A DNA stretch of 64,000 bases, from NCBI GenBank assembly GCA_964410965.1, contig CAYPIY010000005.1, positions 186,001 through 250,000 of the forward strand. The letters run 5' to 3'. This DNA is from JBBIRG01 sp964410965 (GTDB lineage: Bacteria > CLD3 > SB21 > JBBIRG01). The first letter of the stretch is position 1, and each line of letters begins with the position of its first letter. The notes under the pieces are model-generated. The model saw only the letters and a program-made list of their open reading frames with translations. It was not told where the DNA came from and did not search any database. Position numbers and translations under genes: made by a program. Below are positions 56,825 to 64,000 of the stretch, one piece after another.

Positions 56825-58272
56825 CACAGGCCGCCGAGGATCGTGCAGACCTGGTCCTCGATCTGCTTGATGCTTTCGTAGTAATCCTTCGGGAAATCAG
56901 TGGTCAGCATGCAGAACGCGACGACATCCCCGTTTTTCGTCCCGATATAACCGCTGAGTCCGCTGATGCCCCATAAATAGCCGATCTTCAGCCGGCTCCG
57001 GCCGGAGGGCCCTCCGTTTTTCCTGAACCGTTTCCTTTCCGTGCCGTCCACTCCCCCGATGCTCAGCGAGGAGACGAATTCCGAAGCGACGGAAAAGCGG
57101 TGATACATGTAATCCAGCAATTTTACGTGGACGCGCGGGGTCATTTTGTTTCTCGCGTCCAGTCCCGAACCGTCGGCCATGAACACGCCGTTCGTATCCA
57201 GCCCCGCTTTCGCCAGGAACTGGCGGATCGCGCGGATCCCCTTTTCATCCGTGCCGGGCACGCCGTATTCCTCCGCGCCCATGATCATGCACAGCTGGCC
57301 CGCGGCCTGGTTGTTGCTCCACTTGTTGATCCCTGAGATAATGTAACCCAGGTCGTAGGAATAGGTTTCATGAAACAACTTGCTTTTTTTCGGCACATAA
57401 CCCTGCTTGACGGGCCCGGTGACGCGGATGCCCGTTTTCTGGAAGGTTTCCTTCAGAACGGTTGCGGCGTACACCGGCGGGTTGCTGACGCGTTTGTAAA
57501 TCGAAAATTCCAGCTCATCCGAACCGATGGTTCCGCCGACATATGCGGTCATGATGTCCTTTCCGAACGACATCGACACGTTATTGTGATCGATGGTGAC
57601 TCCGGCGCCCGAATCCACGGTCAGCGTGCGGTTGACGACGCGGAACATGGGGGATGAGGGTTCGACGAATACCTTGGCTGTATCGCCCTTTTTTCCGGGC
57701 CGGACACAGATGGTCACGGTATTGAAATTGAAGGACAGGGCGTTTCCCGGCGCGGCGTACGCGCGGTCATTGGTCATCGCGTTCGGGCTGTCCGAAAGGT
57801 ACGAGTCATCGGCGACGATCGCTCCGCGGATTTCACGGATGCCCATGGAATGAAAATGATAAACCGTTTTCAGCATGATTTCCGTGGTAAAATACGGATC
57901 GCCGTACCCTTTGACATACAGCGGACCGTAGATCACGCTGTCCCTGACAGAATCCTGCACGAAAAAAGCGGTTTTGAAAAATCGGTTTTTGCCCCAGCGG
58001 TCGAGCGCAGCGGCGGTGGTGACAAGCTTCATGCAGGAAGCCGTGGAAAGCATGCTGTCGGCGTTTCGTTCGTATAAAACCTGTCCGGTGGACATGGATT
58101 GCGCGATAAAACCCTCGTTTGATTTCTGAATCAGCCGGTGGGAAAACACCCGATCGAATTTTTCAGAAACGGAATCCATATCCGCCTGCGTGTACATGCG
58201 CTGGGCGGCCGCGGACAGGGTGATCCACGACAATAAAATCATGATCTTTGATACACAGGCGGGTAACGTCAT
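56824..58272 (-). CDS. PBP4-type D-alanyl-D-alanine carboxypeptidase/endopeptidase (S13)
   Basis: 482 residues from the ATG at 58272 (a TTG at 58284 would add four); signal peptide ends SAAAQ. The active-site motif is SCMK in TASCMKLVTTAAAL (catalytic Ser), SNN in WSNNQAAGQLC as the second motif, and the third reads KIG in LKIGYLWGISGLSG instead of KTG. Works on peptidoglycan cross-links in the periplasm. The replaced third motif may weaken catalysis. Adjacent to FtsB/DivIC-like and YraN genes. Confidence 0.85.
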   Translation of the reverse strand: MTLPACVSKIMILLSWITLSAAAQRMYTQADMDSVSEKFDRVFSHRLIQKSNEGFIAQSMSTGQVLYERNADSMLSTASCMKLVTTAAALDRWGKNRFFKTAFFVQDSVRDSVIYGPLYVKGYGDPYFTTEIMLKTVYHFHSMGIREIRGAIVADDSYLSDSPNAMTNDRAYAAPGNALSFNFNTVTICVRPGKKGDTAKVFVEPSSPMFRVVNRTLTVDSGAGVTIDHNNVSMSFGKDIMTAYVGGTIGSDELEFSIYKRVSNPPVYAATVLKETFQKTGIRVTGPVKQGYVPKKSKLFHETYSYDLGYIISGINKWSNNQAAGQLCMIMGAEEYGVPGTDEKGIRAIRQFLAKAGLDTNGVFMADGSGLDARNKMTPRVHVKLLDYMYHRFSVASEFVSSLSIGGVDGTERKRFRKNGGPSGRSRLKIGYLWGISGLSGYIGTKNGDVVAFCMLTTDFPKDYYESIKQIEDQVCTILGGL

Positions 58273-58302
58273 GCGGAAAATCAAAAAGCCGGCAGGTAAG
58301 GA

Positions 58303-58644
58303 TTATTTTCCGGGATCGGAAGTTTGCTGGGCGCGGGGAATGAACTGGTAAACACGTTCACCCGGCCTTACGAGACTGTATTTCTCTCGCGCGACCTTTT
58401 CGATATACGTCAGGTCCCACTTCAGCCGCTCGCGTTCCGTCATGAGCCGTTCCTGCTCCAGCGTCAGCCTTTCGATCTGGGATTCAAGCTGGTGCTTCTG
58501 GCCCGCGATGACCACGCGCTGGTACACGCCGTAGGGTCCGGTCAGAACGGAAATCAGAATGATGATTCCCGCGATCCACAATAAGATTTTTTTCTTTCTG
58601 ACGGTCTTATACCAGGATTGAATTTGTTTTTTTTCAGCGTCCAT
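58303..58644 (-). CDS. FtsB/DivIC-like septum protein
   Basis: 113 residues: short cytoplasmic basic tail, one transmembrane helix (~22-43) and a periplasmic coiled coil (QLESQIERLTLEQERL...), ending REKYSLVRPGERVYQFIP. This is the FtsB/DivIC pattern; such proteins link FtsL and FtsQ in the divisome. Starts in a leader with a 9-bp inverted repeat. Confidence 0.85.
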   Translation of the reverse strand: MDAEKKQIQSWYKTVRKKKILLWIAGIIILISVLTGPYGVYQRVVIAGQKHQLESQIERLTLEQERLMTERERLKWDLTYIEKVAREKYSLVRPGERVYQFIPRAQQTSDPGK

Positions 58645-58657
58645 ATTCTATATCCCT

Positions 58658-58680
58658 ATCAGCGTGTTATTCACGCTGAT
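58658..58680 (-). repeat. Perfect inverted repeat before the FtsB-like gene
   Basis: ATCAGCGTG-TTATT-CACGCTGAT in the gap between the truncated propeller gene and the FtsB-like gene. No T-run follows, so it is either a regulator site for the cell-division genes or a message-end hairpin. Confidence 0.7.
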
Positions 58681-58766
58681 ATTATAATGAACCCAATTCT
58701 TATTTCAAAATACTATTTCAAAAATAACATCTTTTTTGATTGAGTCCGATTGCCGGCCGTGATGCA

Positions 58767-59255
58767 TTAAGTGTAAAGCCCGCCGGTATTATCCACGGCC
58801 ATATACGGCTTGTCCTGATTGTATTCATAATTCACGGAGACGAGGATGTGCTGCCAATTAATACCATAATCAGGTGATTTTGAAATATACACGGGGCCTC
58901 TGCCTCCGTTATCGTTACGATATGTATTGTAACAATAATACGTATTCCCATACCTGTCAAATCCGCAGGAAGGGTCGAAACCGAATCTAAAAGGATGTCG
59001 ATTTATTCCAGTAATGGTATCAATTTTAAACCAATTTAGACCTCCATCGCTTGATATGGCATAGCCTGCCTGAGATCGAATATTAGATTGAAAATCATTC
59101 CATGTCGCGATCATATACTTTGGGTTAATCGGACTAACGGCTATAGCAGTTTCATGTTGGTCTGAGGTTAGATTTGCAACAGGATTGATAACAACTTGTG
59201 CAAATAGTGGTGATGCAAATAAAATCATAGCGATGATGTAACTTACCTTTTTCAT
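58767..59255 (-). CDS. Truncated Asp-box propeller protein (copy A)
   Basis: 162 residues. Signal peptide ending LFAQ, then two Asp-box units (SSDGGLNW, SPDYGINW) and AVDNTGG, then an abrupt stop. Full-length relative at 27638 is 525 residues with further blades and a T9SS tail, both missing here. AGGAGG precedes the ATG, so it could still be translated, but without a sorting domain it cannot use the T9SS route. Break falls just after a 22-base stretch shared exactly with copy B. Possibly a decaying fragment. Confidence 0.6.
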   Translation of the reverse strand: MKKVSYIIAMILFASPLFAQVVINPVANLTSDQHETAIAVSPINPKYMIATWNDFQSNIRSQAGYAISSDGGLNWFKIDTITGINRHPFRFGFDPSCGFDRYGNTYYCYNTYRNDNGGRGPVYISKSPDYGINWQHILVSVNYEYNQDKPYMAVDNTGGLYT

Positions 59256-59266
59256 AAAACCTCCTT

Positions 59267-61546
59267 TTACTTGATGTAAGTGAGTTTTTTAGTTATAGAC
59301 CCACAAGACGTAGATAATTTATAAATATAAACACCGGAAGAATAATTAAGAAAATTTATATTTAAATTGTGGTAACCACTATTCTTAAAACCAGAAAAAA
59401 TTGTCTTTACTTTTTGACCTAGAACATTAAACAATTCAAGTTTGATATAACCACTTTTTTGCAGGAAAAAACCTATACTTGTATTGTTATTGAAAGGATT
59501 TGGATAATTTTGATATAAAATGAATTGATTCGGATTGCTTGAAATATTATAAGGAATATCAATTATCAAATTATTTTTAACTAACCATATCTCTTCAGCC
59601 GCTCCTAAAACCATTATTTGATTTTTCACATCCATAGAACTGCAGGGAAGATTTCGAAAATATCCAATCAATAAAGGATTTACGGGGTTATTAATATTTA
59701 ATATCGCGATATTTGCGCTCGTGGTATCGGAAAAAGGATAAGTTATGTATGCAAAATTATTTTCAACGACGATACGGTTGCCGGATAGTCGTAAAAAACT
59801 TACTATTTGGGGATTTGATCCATTAACGTTATCTAATATGTATAAACTATCATCTTCCAATATAAATAGCATTGAATCATTTTGCGCCAAGTAATTTATC
59901 CATGTGTATGGAAACAATCTTTTAATTAAATATGGAGATGAAGGATTAATATAGTTAATTATTGCAACTCCTTTATCATTACTTCCTAAATAAATAATGC
60001 TATCATTTGCTATTACGTTTTTCGCTAGAATATTATCCTCATATACGCCCAGCGAAAATGGAAAAGTCGAATTACTTACGTCAATAATTTCTAAAACAGA
60101 ATCACAACCATTGATTGATTGAGTAATTAAAACCTTATCATGAATATAGTCTATTGTGTTAGGAACCCATACCCCGGCATTAAATGATTTAATCATTCCA
60201 ACAAACCGGCTTGAAATATTGGGTCGATTAATGTTCTGGCAATTAATTATATACATACCTCTTGCTGTATCGTTAGATATATAATCATTTCTGCAAATAA
60301 CATAAGCGAAATCGTCTTGGACATCTATAGCTCTTGCATAACTCCCCGTATTGACATTTGCAATTTCCTTTGGCTCGTATTGATTTGAAATATCAAGTAT
60401 CCACATTCCGGATAAACCCGAAGCGACGAATGCCAAATTATTTATTACTTTTATATCTGCATTTTCATTACCAGTAGCAAAATAACTGATTTGTTTTAAT
60501 GAATCCGGATTCTCTGCTTCAATCAGCATCATGCCGGAATGAACATCGGTTATTAACATGCCGCTATCGCAGCGCACATAACCATAATAATGCGTCAAAT
60601 TATTCGAACTGTAATAATCCCTCTCGACAGGCATCGCGGGATTGGATATATCAATGGAATATAAACCTCTCTTCTCCGTTGCGTATACTATGTTATCATA
60701 TACTACCGCTTCAATGATACCTGTCTGTGTCAAAGGCATAACCGCTATTCTAATTGGACTAAATCGATTGCTAACCGAATACACTAAAAAACTATCATCC
60801 ATGGTACTCACGAATAATAAAGTATCGTACACCGTTAAATCCGATACTCGCTTTTCTAATGAATATAAATAACTTTGCGGCTGGTCGGGATCGGCCACAT
60901 CAATCATGGAAAAACCGTCCATCTGGCGGCCGTTGGCGTAAACTGTTTTACCCTGAACGGTAAGATTGGTAGGCAATTCATCGCCCGTAAAATAGGTACT
61001 GCCACGTAAATAGGGATTCGAAGGATTGGAAATATCCACAATCCTCAGATAACAACCCCAGTTTGTAACATAGGCGAATGAGTCGCTCACCGCGAGATGC
61101 CATCCCTGCGCATTCACGCTTCCAAGCAAAGAAGGCTGATTAGGATTGGATATATCAAGGATGAGTAAATATCCTCCTGAGTTAGCGTAGAGAAGATTAT
61201 CTTTAACGACTAATGCGTCAATGATACCTCCGCCGGTCATATATTCACCGATGATTGCCGGAGTCTCAGGATTGCTGACGTCTAAAATCTGTATGAGTGA
61301 ACCATTGCCAATATATGCGTAAGGCAAATGTATGTCTACGCCTCCGCAGGCTCCCCACGCCCATCTTCCAAGCATTGTAAGTACGCTGTCATCCATGGGT
61401 TTCTGGAAATTGTTCTGTTGTTTTTGCCGGTGTTCATACTCTTCGCGCATGCGTTTAATGTAAAAGTTATCTTCAATCGAGCCCTGCGCAATTACCGGCT
61501 GTGAAAACATTATGAACGTAAATACGATGAATAATAACCGATTCAT
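59267..61546 (-). CDS. Secreted LVIVD-repeat protein with T9SS sorting domain (copy A)
   Basis: 759 residues. Signal peptide 1-21 (ending VIAQ). About a dozen ~40-residue LVIVD-type blades (pattern LxVxGNYAYVTxxxxGLRIIDISNPxxPxxxG; here for instance LLILDISNPNQPSLLGS, LRIVDISNPSNPYLRGS and WILDISNQYEPKEIA), forming one or two beta-propellers. C-terminal T9SS domain NYPNPFNNNTSIGF...KKLTYIK. AAGGAC before the ATG. Likely a secreted binding protein. Starts 45 bases after the truncated propeller B and ends 12 bases before propeller A. Confidence 0.82.
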   Translation of the reverse strand: MNRLLFIVFTFIMFSQPVIAQGSIEDNFYIKRMREEYEHRQKQQNNFQKPMDDSVLTMLGRWAWGACGGVDIHLPYAYIGNGSLIQILDVSNPETPAIIGEYMTGGGIIDALVVKDNLLYANSGGYLLILDISNPNQPSLLGSVNAQGWHLAVSDSFAYVTNWGCYLRIVDISNPSNPYLRGSTYFTGDELPTNLTVQGKTVYANGRQMDGFSMIDVADPDQPQSYLYSLEKRVSDLTVYDTLLFVSTMDDSFLVYSVSNRFSPIRIAVMPLTQTGIIEAVVYDNIVYATEKRGLYSIDISNPAMPVERDYYSSNNLTHYYGYVRCDSGMLITDVHSGMMLIEAENPDSLKQISYFATGNENADIKVINNLAFVASGLSGMWILDISNQYEPKEIANVNTGSYARAIDVQDDFAYVICRNDYISNDTARGMYIINCQNINRPNISSRFVGMIKSFNAGVWVPNTIDYIHDKVLITQSINGCDSVLEIIDVSNSTFPFSLGVYEDNILAKNVIANDSIIYLGSNDKGVAIINYINPSSPYLIKRLFPYTWINYLAQNDSMLFILEDDSLYILDNVNGSNPQIVSFLRLSGNRIVVENNFAYITYPFSDTTSANIAILNINNPVNPLLIGYFRNLPCSSMDVKNQIMVLGAAEEIWLVKNNLIIDIPYNISSNPNQFILYQNYPNPFNNNTSIGFFLQKSGYIKLELFNVLGQKVKTIFSGFKNSGYHNLNINFLNYSSGVYIYKLSTSCGSITKKLTYIK

Positions 61547-61590
61547 AGAATTGTCCTTTTTTATACTCCAGCAAACGTAGATTGGTACTG

Positions 61591-62145
61591 TTAATGTAAG
61601 TCAGGGAAATGGGAAAAGCAAGCGGGGGCGATATCTTTCCACACCACATATACTCTTCCATCATAATCTCCGCCGGTATTATCCACGGCCATGTACGGCT
61701 TGTCTTGATTGTACATATAATTCTCTGAAACAAGGATATGCTGCCATGAGGTTCCATAATTGGCTGATTTTGAAATATAAACAGGACCTTTAGGATAATT
61801 ATTTTGAGGATCATTCCAATATGTGTTATAGCAATAAAATGTATTACCATACCTGTCAAATCCGCATGAAGGATCGAAACCGTATGTTAAATTATCACTG
61901 ATGTTCTCCATAATACTTTTTTTAAACCAAGTATGACCACCATCAGATGAAATTGCATAGCCGGGTTCAGATTTAATATTCGATCTAAAGTCATTCCATG
62001 TCGCAATCACATATTTCGGATTGATGGGACTAACGGCAATAGACGTTTCATGCTGATCTAACGCACCCCAGGTAATCGAATCAATTTGTACTTGCGCGTT
62101 TAAACTTAACGTCAGAGCCAATAAAAGAAAAGCAAACTTTTTCAT
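61591..62145 (-). CDS. Truncated Asp-box propeller protein (copy B)
   Basis: 184 residues from ATG 62145 (AGGAGG upstream; GTG at 62148 is another possibility). Signal peptide ending LNAQ, Asp-boxes SSDGGHTW and SANYGTSW, the shared AVDNTGG, then GRVYVVWKDIAPACFSHFPDLH and stop. Lacks later blades and the sorting domain. Slightly longer than copy A, so the two lost their 3' parts at different points or by different events. Confidence 0.6.
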   Translation of the reverse strand: MKKFAFLLLALTLSLNAQVQIDSITWGALDQHETSIAVSPINPKYVIATWNDFRSNIKSEPGYAISSDGGHTWFKKSIMENISDNLTYGFDPSCGFDRYGNTFYCYNTYWNDPQNNYPKGPVYISKSANYGTSWQHILVSENYMYNQDKPYMAVDNTGGDYDGRVYVVWKDIAPACFSHFPDLH

Positions 62146-62161
62146 CACACACCTCCTTGTT

Positions 62162-64000
62162 TTATTTGATGAATGTTACCTTCTTATTAACAACACCAAT
62201 CGAAGTTTTTAAAGAAACAATGTAAATTCCGGAAGATAAATTTGAAAAATTAAGATCAACTTCGTGAGTACCTTTTTCAACATAACAATTGATTATAGTC
62301 ATAACTTTCTGACCCAACACATTAAATACATCTAATTTAATTTTTTCATTCTTAGGCATATTAAATGATAATCTAGTATTGGAATTAAACGGATTTGGAT
62401 AATTATTTAATGAAATAGTTTTTTTAATGCTATTTTCAATGTTTTTTATATCCACAATCAGGTTATTTTTAAAAATTAATAAACCTTTTTCGCCCGTTAT
62501 AATGTAAACCATATTTTCTTTTGCAACTATTGAATGGGCATCAAAATTTGCCTGAAGCGGGATTTCATAGGGGTCAAATGGATTCTCAATATTAAACATA
62601 CCCATTTCTTCATCTGCCCAATACGCATATTTTTCATCTACAAATAATTTAATTTGACTGAATGATCCATATGTTCTATCTGCATAACCCAATATAATTG
62701 GTTGAATTGGATTTGAAACACCCAACACAAAAAACGTATCAATTCTATCTGTATATAATATTGAATCTTTTAATAAAAGCCCCCATACCTCTTGACCATT
62801 AAAGAAATTTGCAACTTCAAAGGGCTGATTATTTCTATAATTTAAAATTCTCATTCCATATTGGAATGTTCCCATATAAATGATTGTATCCGTAACGGCT
62901 ATATCATAAGGAGCGTAAATATTTGATTTGTATACTCCAAGTTGATATGGCGAATAAGGGTTCTGTACATCAACAATTTCTAATATAGTATCATTTATGC
63001 TTAAATATTGTGTTAGAAATATTTTATTACCAAACTTCGCTATATTATTTCGTACATAGGCGCCGGTTGTATAGGCTCTTATAATACCCCGATAATAACT
63101 AATAATTTGAGGTTGGTTTATATTCGAATAATCTATTATATATAATCCCCTCGGATCATTGGCAACAAAATCATTTCTGCAAATAACATAAACAAAATTA
63201 CCTTCCACCTCGAGGTCAACTGCGCAACTGCCGGTATTAACATTTGATATTGTTTTTGGGTGGTATGGATCAGAAACATCTAATATCCATAATCCTGAAT
63301 TTGCGCAAGCAATAAGGGCTAAACTGTCTTTTAACTTGATATTAGAAAGAGCTGCCGCCGTAGCGAAAAAACTAATTTGCTTCAACGAATCAGGATTTTC
63401 AGCGTCTATTAGCATCATGCCGGAATAGACGCCGGTAATAATCATACCGTTATTGTAATTTATTCCGCCGAATGAGTGAGTTAAATTATTTGAAGTATAG
63501 AAGTCTCTTAATACAGGCATACTGGGTTCTGAAATATCGAAGCTATATACGCCTCCTCCGCCTGTGGCAAAAACGATGTTGTTATGTATCGCCGTATTAT
63601 ATATTTCACCATGGGCAGCAAGTATATAACCCAATTTTACGGGCTGCAGCGGTTCTGCAACGGAATAGACCAACAAGCTGTCATTAAGTGTGCTGACTAA
63701 CAATAGACTATCATAAACAGATAAATCTGAAATGTTAGCTTCCATCTCAAATGTGTAACTTTGCGGGTGATCCGGATCGGCGACATCCACGATAGAAAAG
63801 CCATATCCTTGCATTCCGTTCGCATAAACAGTTTTTCCATTTACTGCAATATTGGCAGGTAGTTCATCCCCCACAACAAATGTACCGCCTCGTAAAAATG
63901 GATTTGATGGGTTGGATATGTCAATAATCTTCAGATAACAACCCCACGTCAACGAATAAGCGAATGAATCCCTCACGGTTAAATTCATTCCTCCGGTTTC
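62162..64000 (-). CDS. Secreted LVIVD-repeat protein with T9SS sorting domain (copy B, 5' end outside window)
   Basis: At least 612 residues; the frame is open to the window edge and the first residues in view align to the middle of copy A's second blade, so the true N-terminus is outside. LVIVD blades as in copy A (LKIIDISNPSNPFLRGG, YSFDISEPSMPVLRDF, WILDVSDPYHPKTIS) and a T9SS tail NYPNPFNSNTRLSF...KKVTFIK. Paralogue of copy A throughout, consistent with tandem duplication. Confidence 0.82.
   Translation of the reverse strand, partial: ETGGMNLTVRDSFAYSLTWGCYLKIIDISNPSNPFLRGGTFVVGDELPANIAVNGKTVYANGMQGYGFSIVDVADPDHPQSYTFEMEANISDLSVYDSLLLVSTLNDSLLVYSVAEPLQPVKLGYILAAHGEIYNTAIHNNIVFATGGGGVYSFDISEPSMPVLRDFYTSNNLTHSFGGINYNNGMIITGVYSGMMLIDAENPDSLKQISFFATAAALSNIKLKDSLALIACANSGLWILDVSDPYHPKTISNVNTGSCAVDLEVEGNFVYVICRNDFVANDPRGLYIIDYSNINQPQIISYYRGIIRAYTTGAYVRNNIAKFGNKIFLTQYLSINDTILEIVDVQNPYSPYQLGVYKSNIYAPYDIAVTDTIIYMGTFQYGMRILNYRNNQPFEVANFFNGQEVWGLLLKDSILYTDRIDTFFVLGVSNPIQPIILGYADRTYGSFSQIKLFVDEKYAYWADEEMGMFNIENPFDPYEIPLQANFDAHSIVAKENMVYIITGEKGLLIFKNNLIVDIKNIENSIKKTISLNNYPNPFNSNTRLSFNMPKNEKIKLDVFNVLGQKVMTIINCYVEKGTHEVDLNFSNLSSGIYIVSLKTSIGVVNKKVTFIK

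Larger units (their letters stand above)
58767..64000 (-). repeat. Tandem duplication of a two-gene cassette (truncated propeller + LVIVD T9SS gene)
   Basis: Order on the minus strand: LVIVD copy B (62162-64000), propeller B (61591-62145), LVIVD A (59267-61546), propeller A (58767-59255). Protein pairs are clearly related; DNA similarity is high around 61671-61692/58781-58802, where 22 bases are identical. The whole block is AT-richer than its neighbours. Copy B runs off the window, so more copies may exist. Confidence 0.75.

Overview
The window is about 64 kb of a bacterial chromosome from a diderm (Gram-negative) organism. It encodes TamB, TolC, a MacAB-type exporter, lipoproteins, and eight secreted proteins that end in a type IX secretion (T9SS) type-A sorting domain of the NYPNPFNP class. 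Many such domains together with a moderately GC-rich core suggest the Fibrobacterota-Chlorobiota-Bacteroidota (FCB) group or a neighbouring candidate phylum such as Calditrichota, KSB1, Ignavibacteria, Zixibacteria or Marinimicrobia; I cannot name the lineage. Several promoters are close to TTGACA-N17-TATAAT, which argues against Bacteroidota proper. I see no rRNA, tRNA, CRISPR array, transposase, phage gene or origin.

Layout. 1-9000 (+): 3' part of polyphosphate glucokinase, an RluA-type pseudouridine synthase, two small envelope genes, guaB, a CpcT/CpeT-family protein, a six-segment chemotaxis receptor and an orphan murE. 9019-10959: rpsT (-) and glnA (+), divergently transcribed. 11256-19545 (+): two M14 zinc carboxypeptidases flanking an unknown secreted protein (all three with T9SS tails), a voltage-gated cation channel and a TrpF-like protein. 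19641-26921 (-): an RRM protein with an attenuator-like leader, a small membrane protein, a beta-helix T9SS protein, and an operon of SDR oxidoreductase, Ycf35-like DUF1257, DUF2997 and a REC-GGDEF protein. 27131-30037 (+): a small secreted protein, an Asp-box propeller T9SS protein and a coiled-coil lipoprotein. 30072-31756 (-): pyrD and an unknown gene. 31928-36883 (+): tamB and tatD. 37072-43140 (+): a TolC-MacA-MacB-type exporter and a PEGA protein. 43190-50944 (+): a 2584-residue modular secreted protein. 50959-58644 (-): histidine kinase, accB, efp, DedA, yicC, a sugar-nucleotide epimerase, yraN, a PBP4-type enzyme and a FtsB/DivIC-like gene. 58767-64000 (-): a tandemly duplicated two-gene cassette of a truncated Asp-box protein and an LVIVD-repeat T9SS protein, AT-rich and cut by the window end.

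The most interesting points are the Ycf35/DUF2997 pair translationally coupled to a diguanylate cyclase that carries a cysteine cluster, the RRM leader with mutually exclusive terminator and anti-terminator pairings, the carboxypeptidase cluster, the duplicated LVIVD cassette, the duplicated Big_5/FG-GAP module in the giant protein, an EF-P whose tip residue is Asn, and a MurE with DDPH in place of the diaminopimelate signature DNPR.
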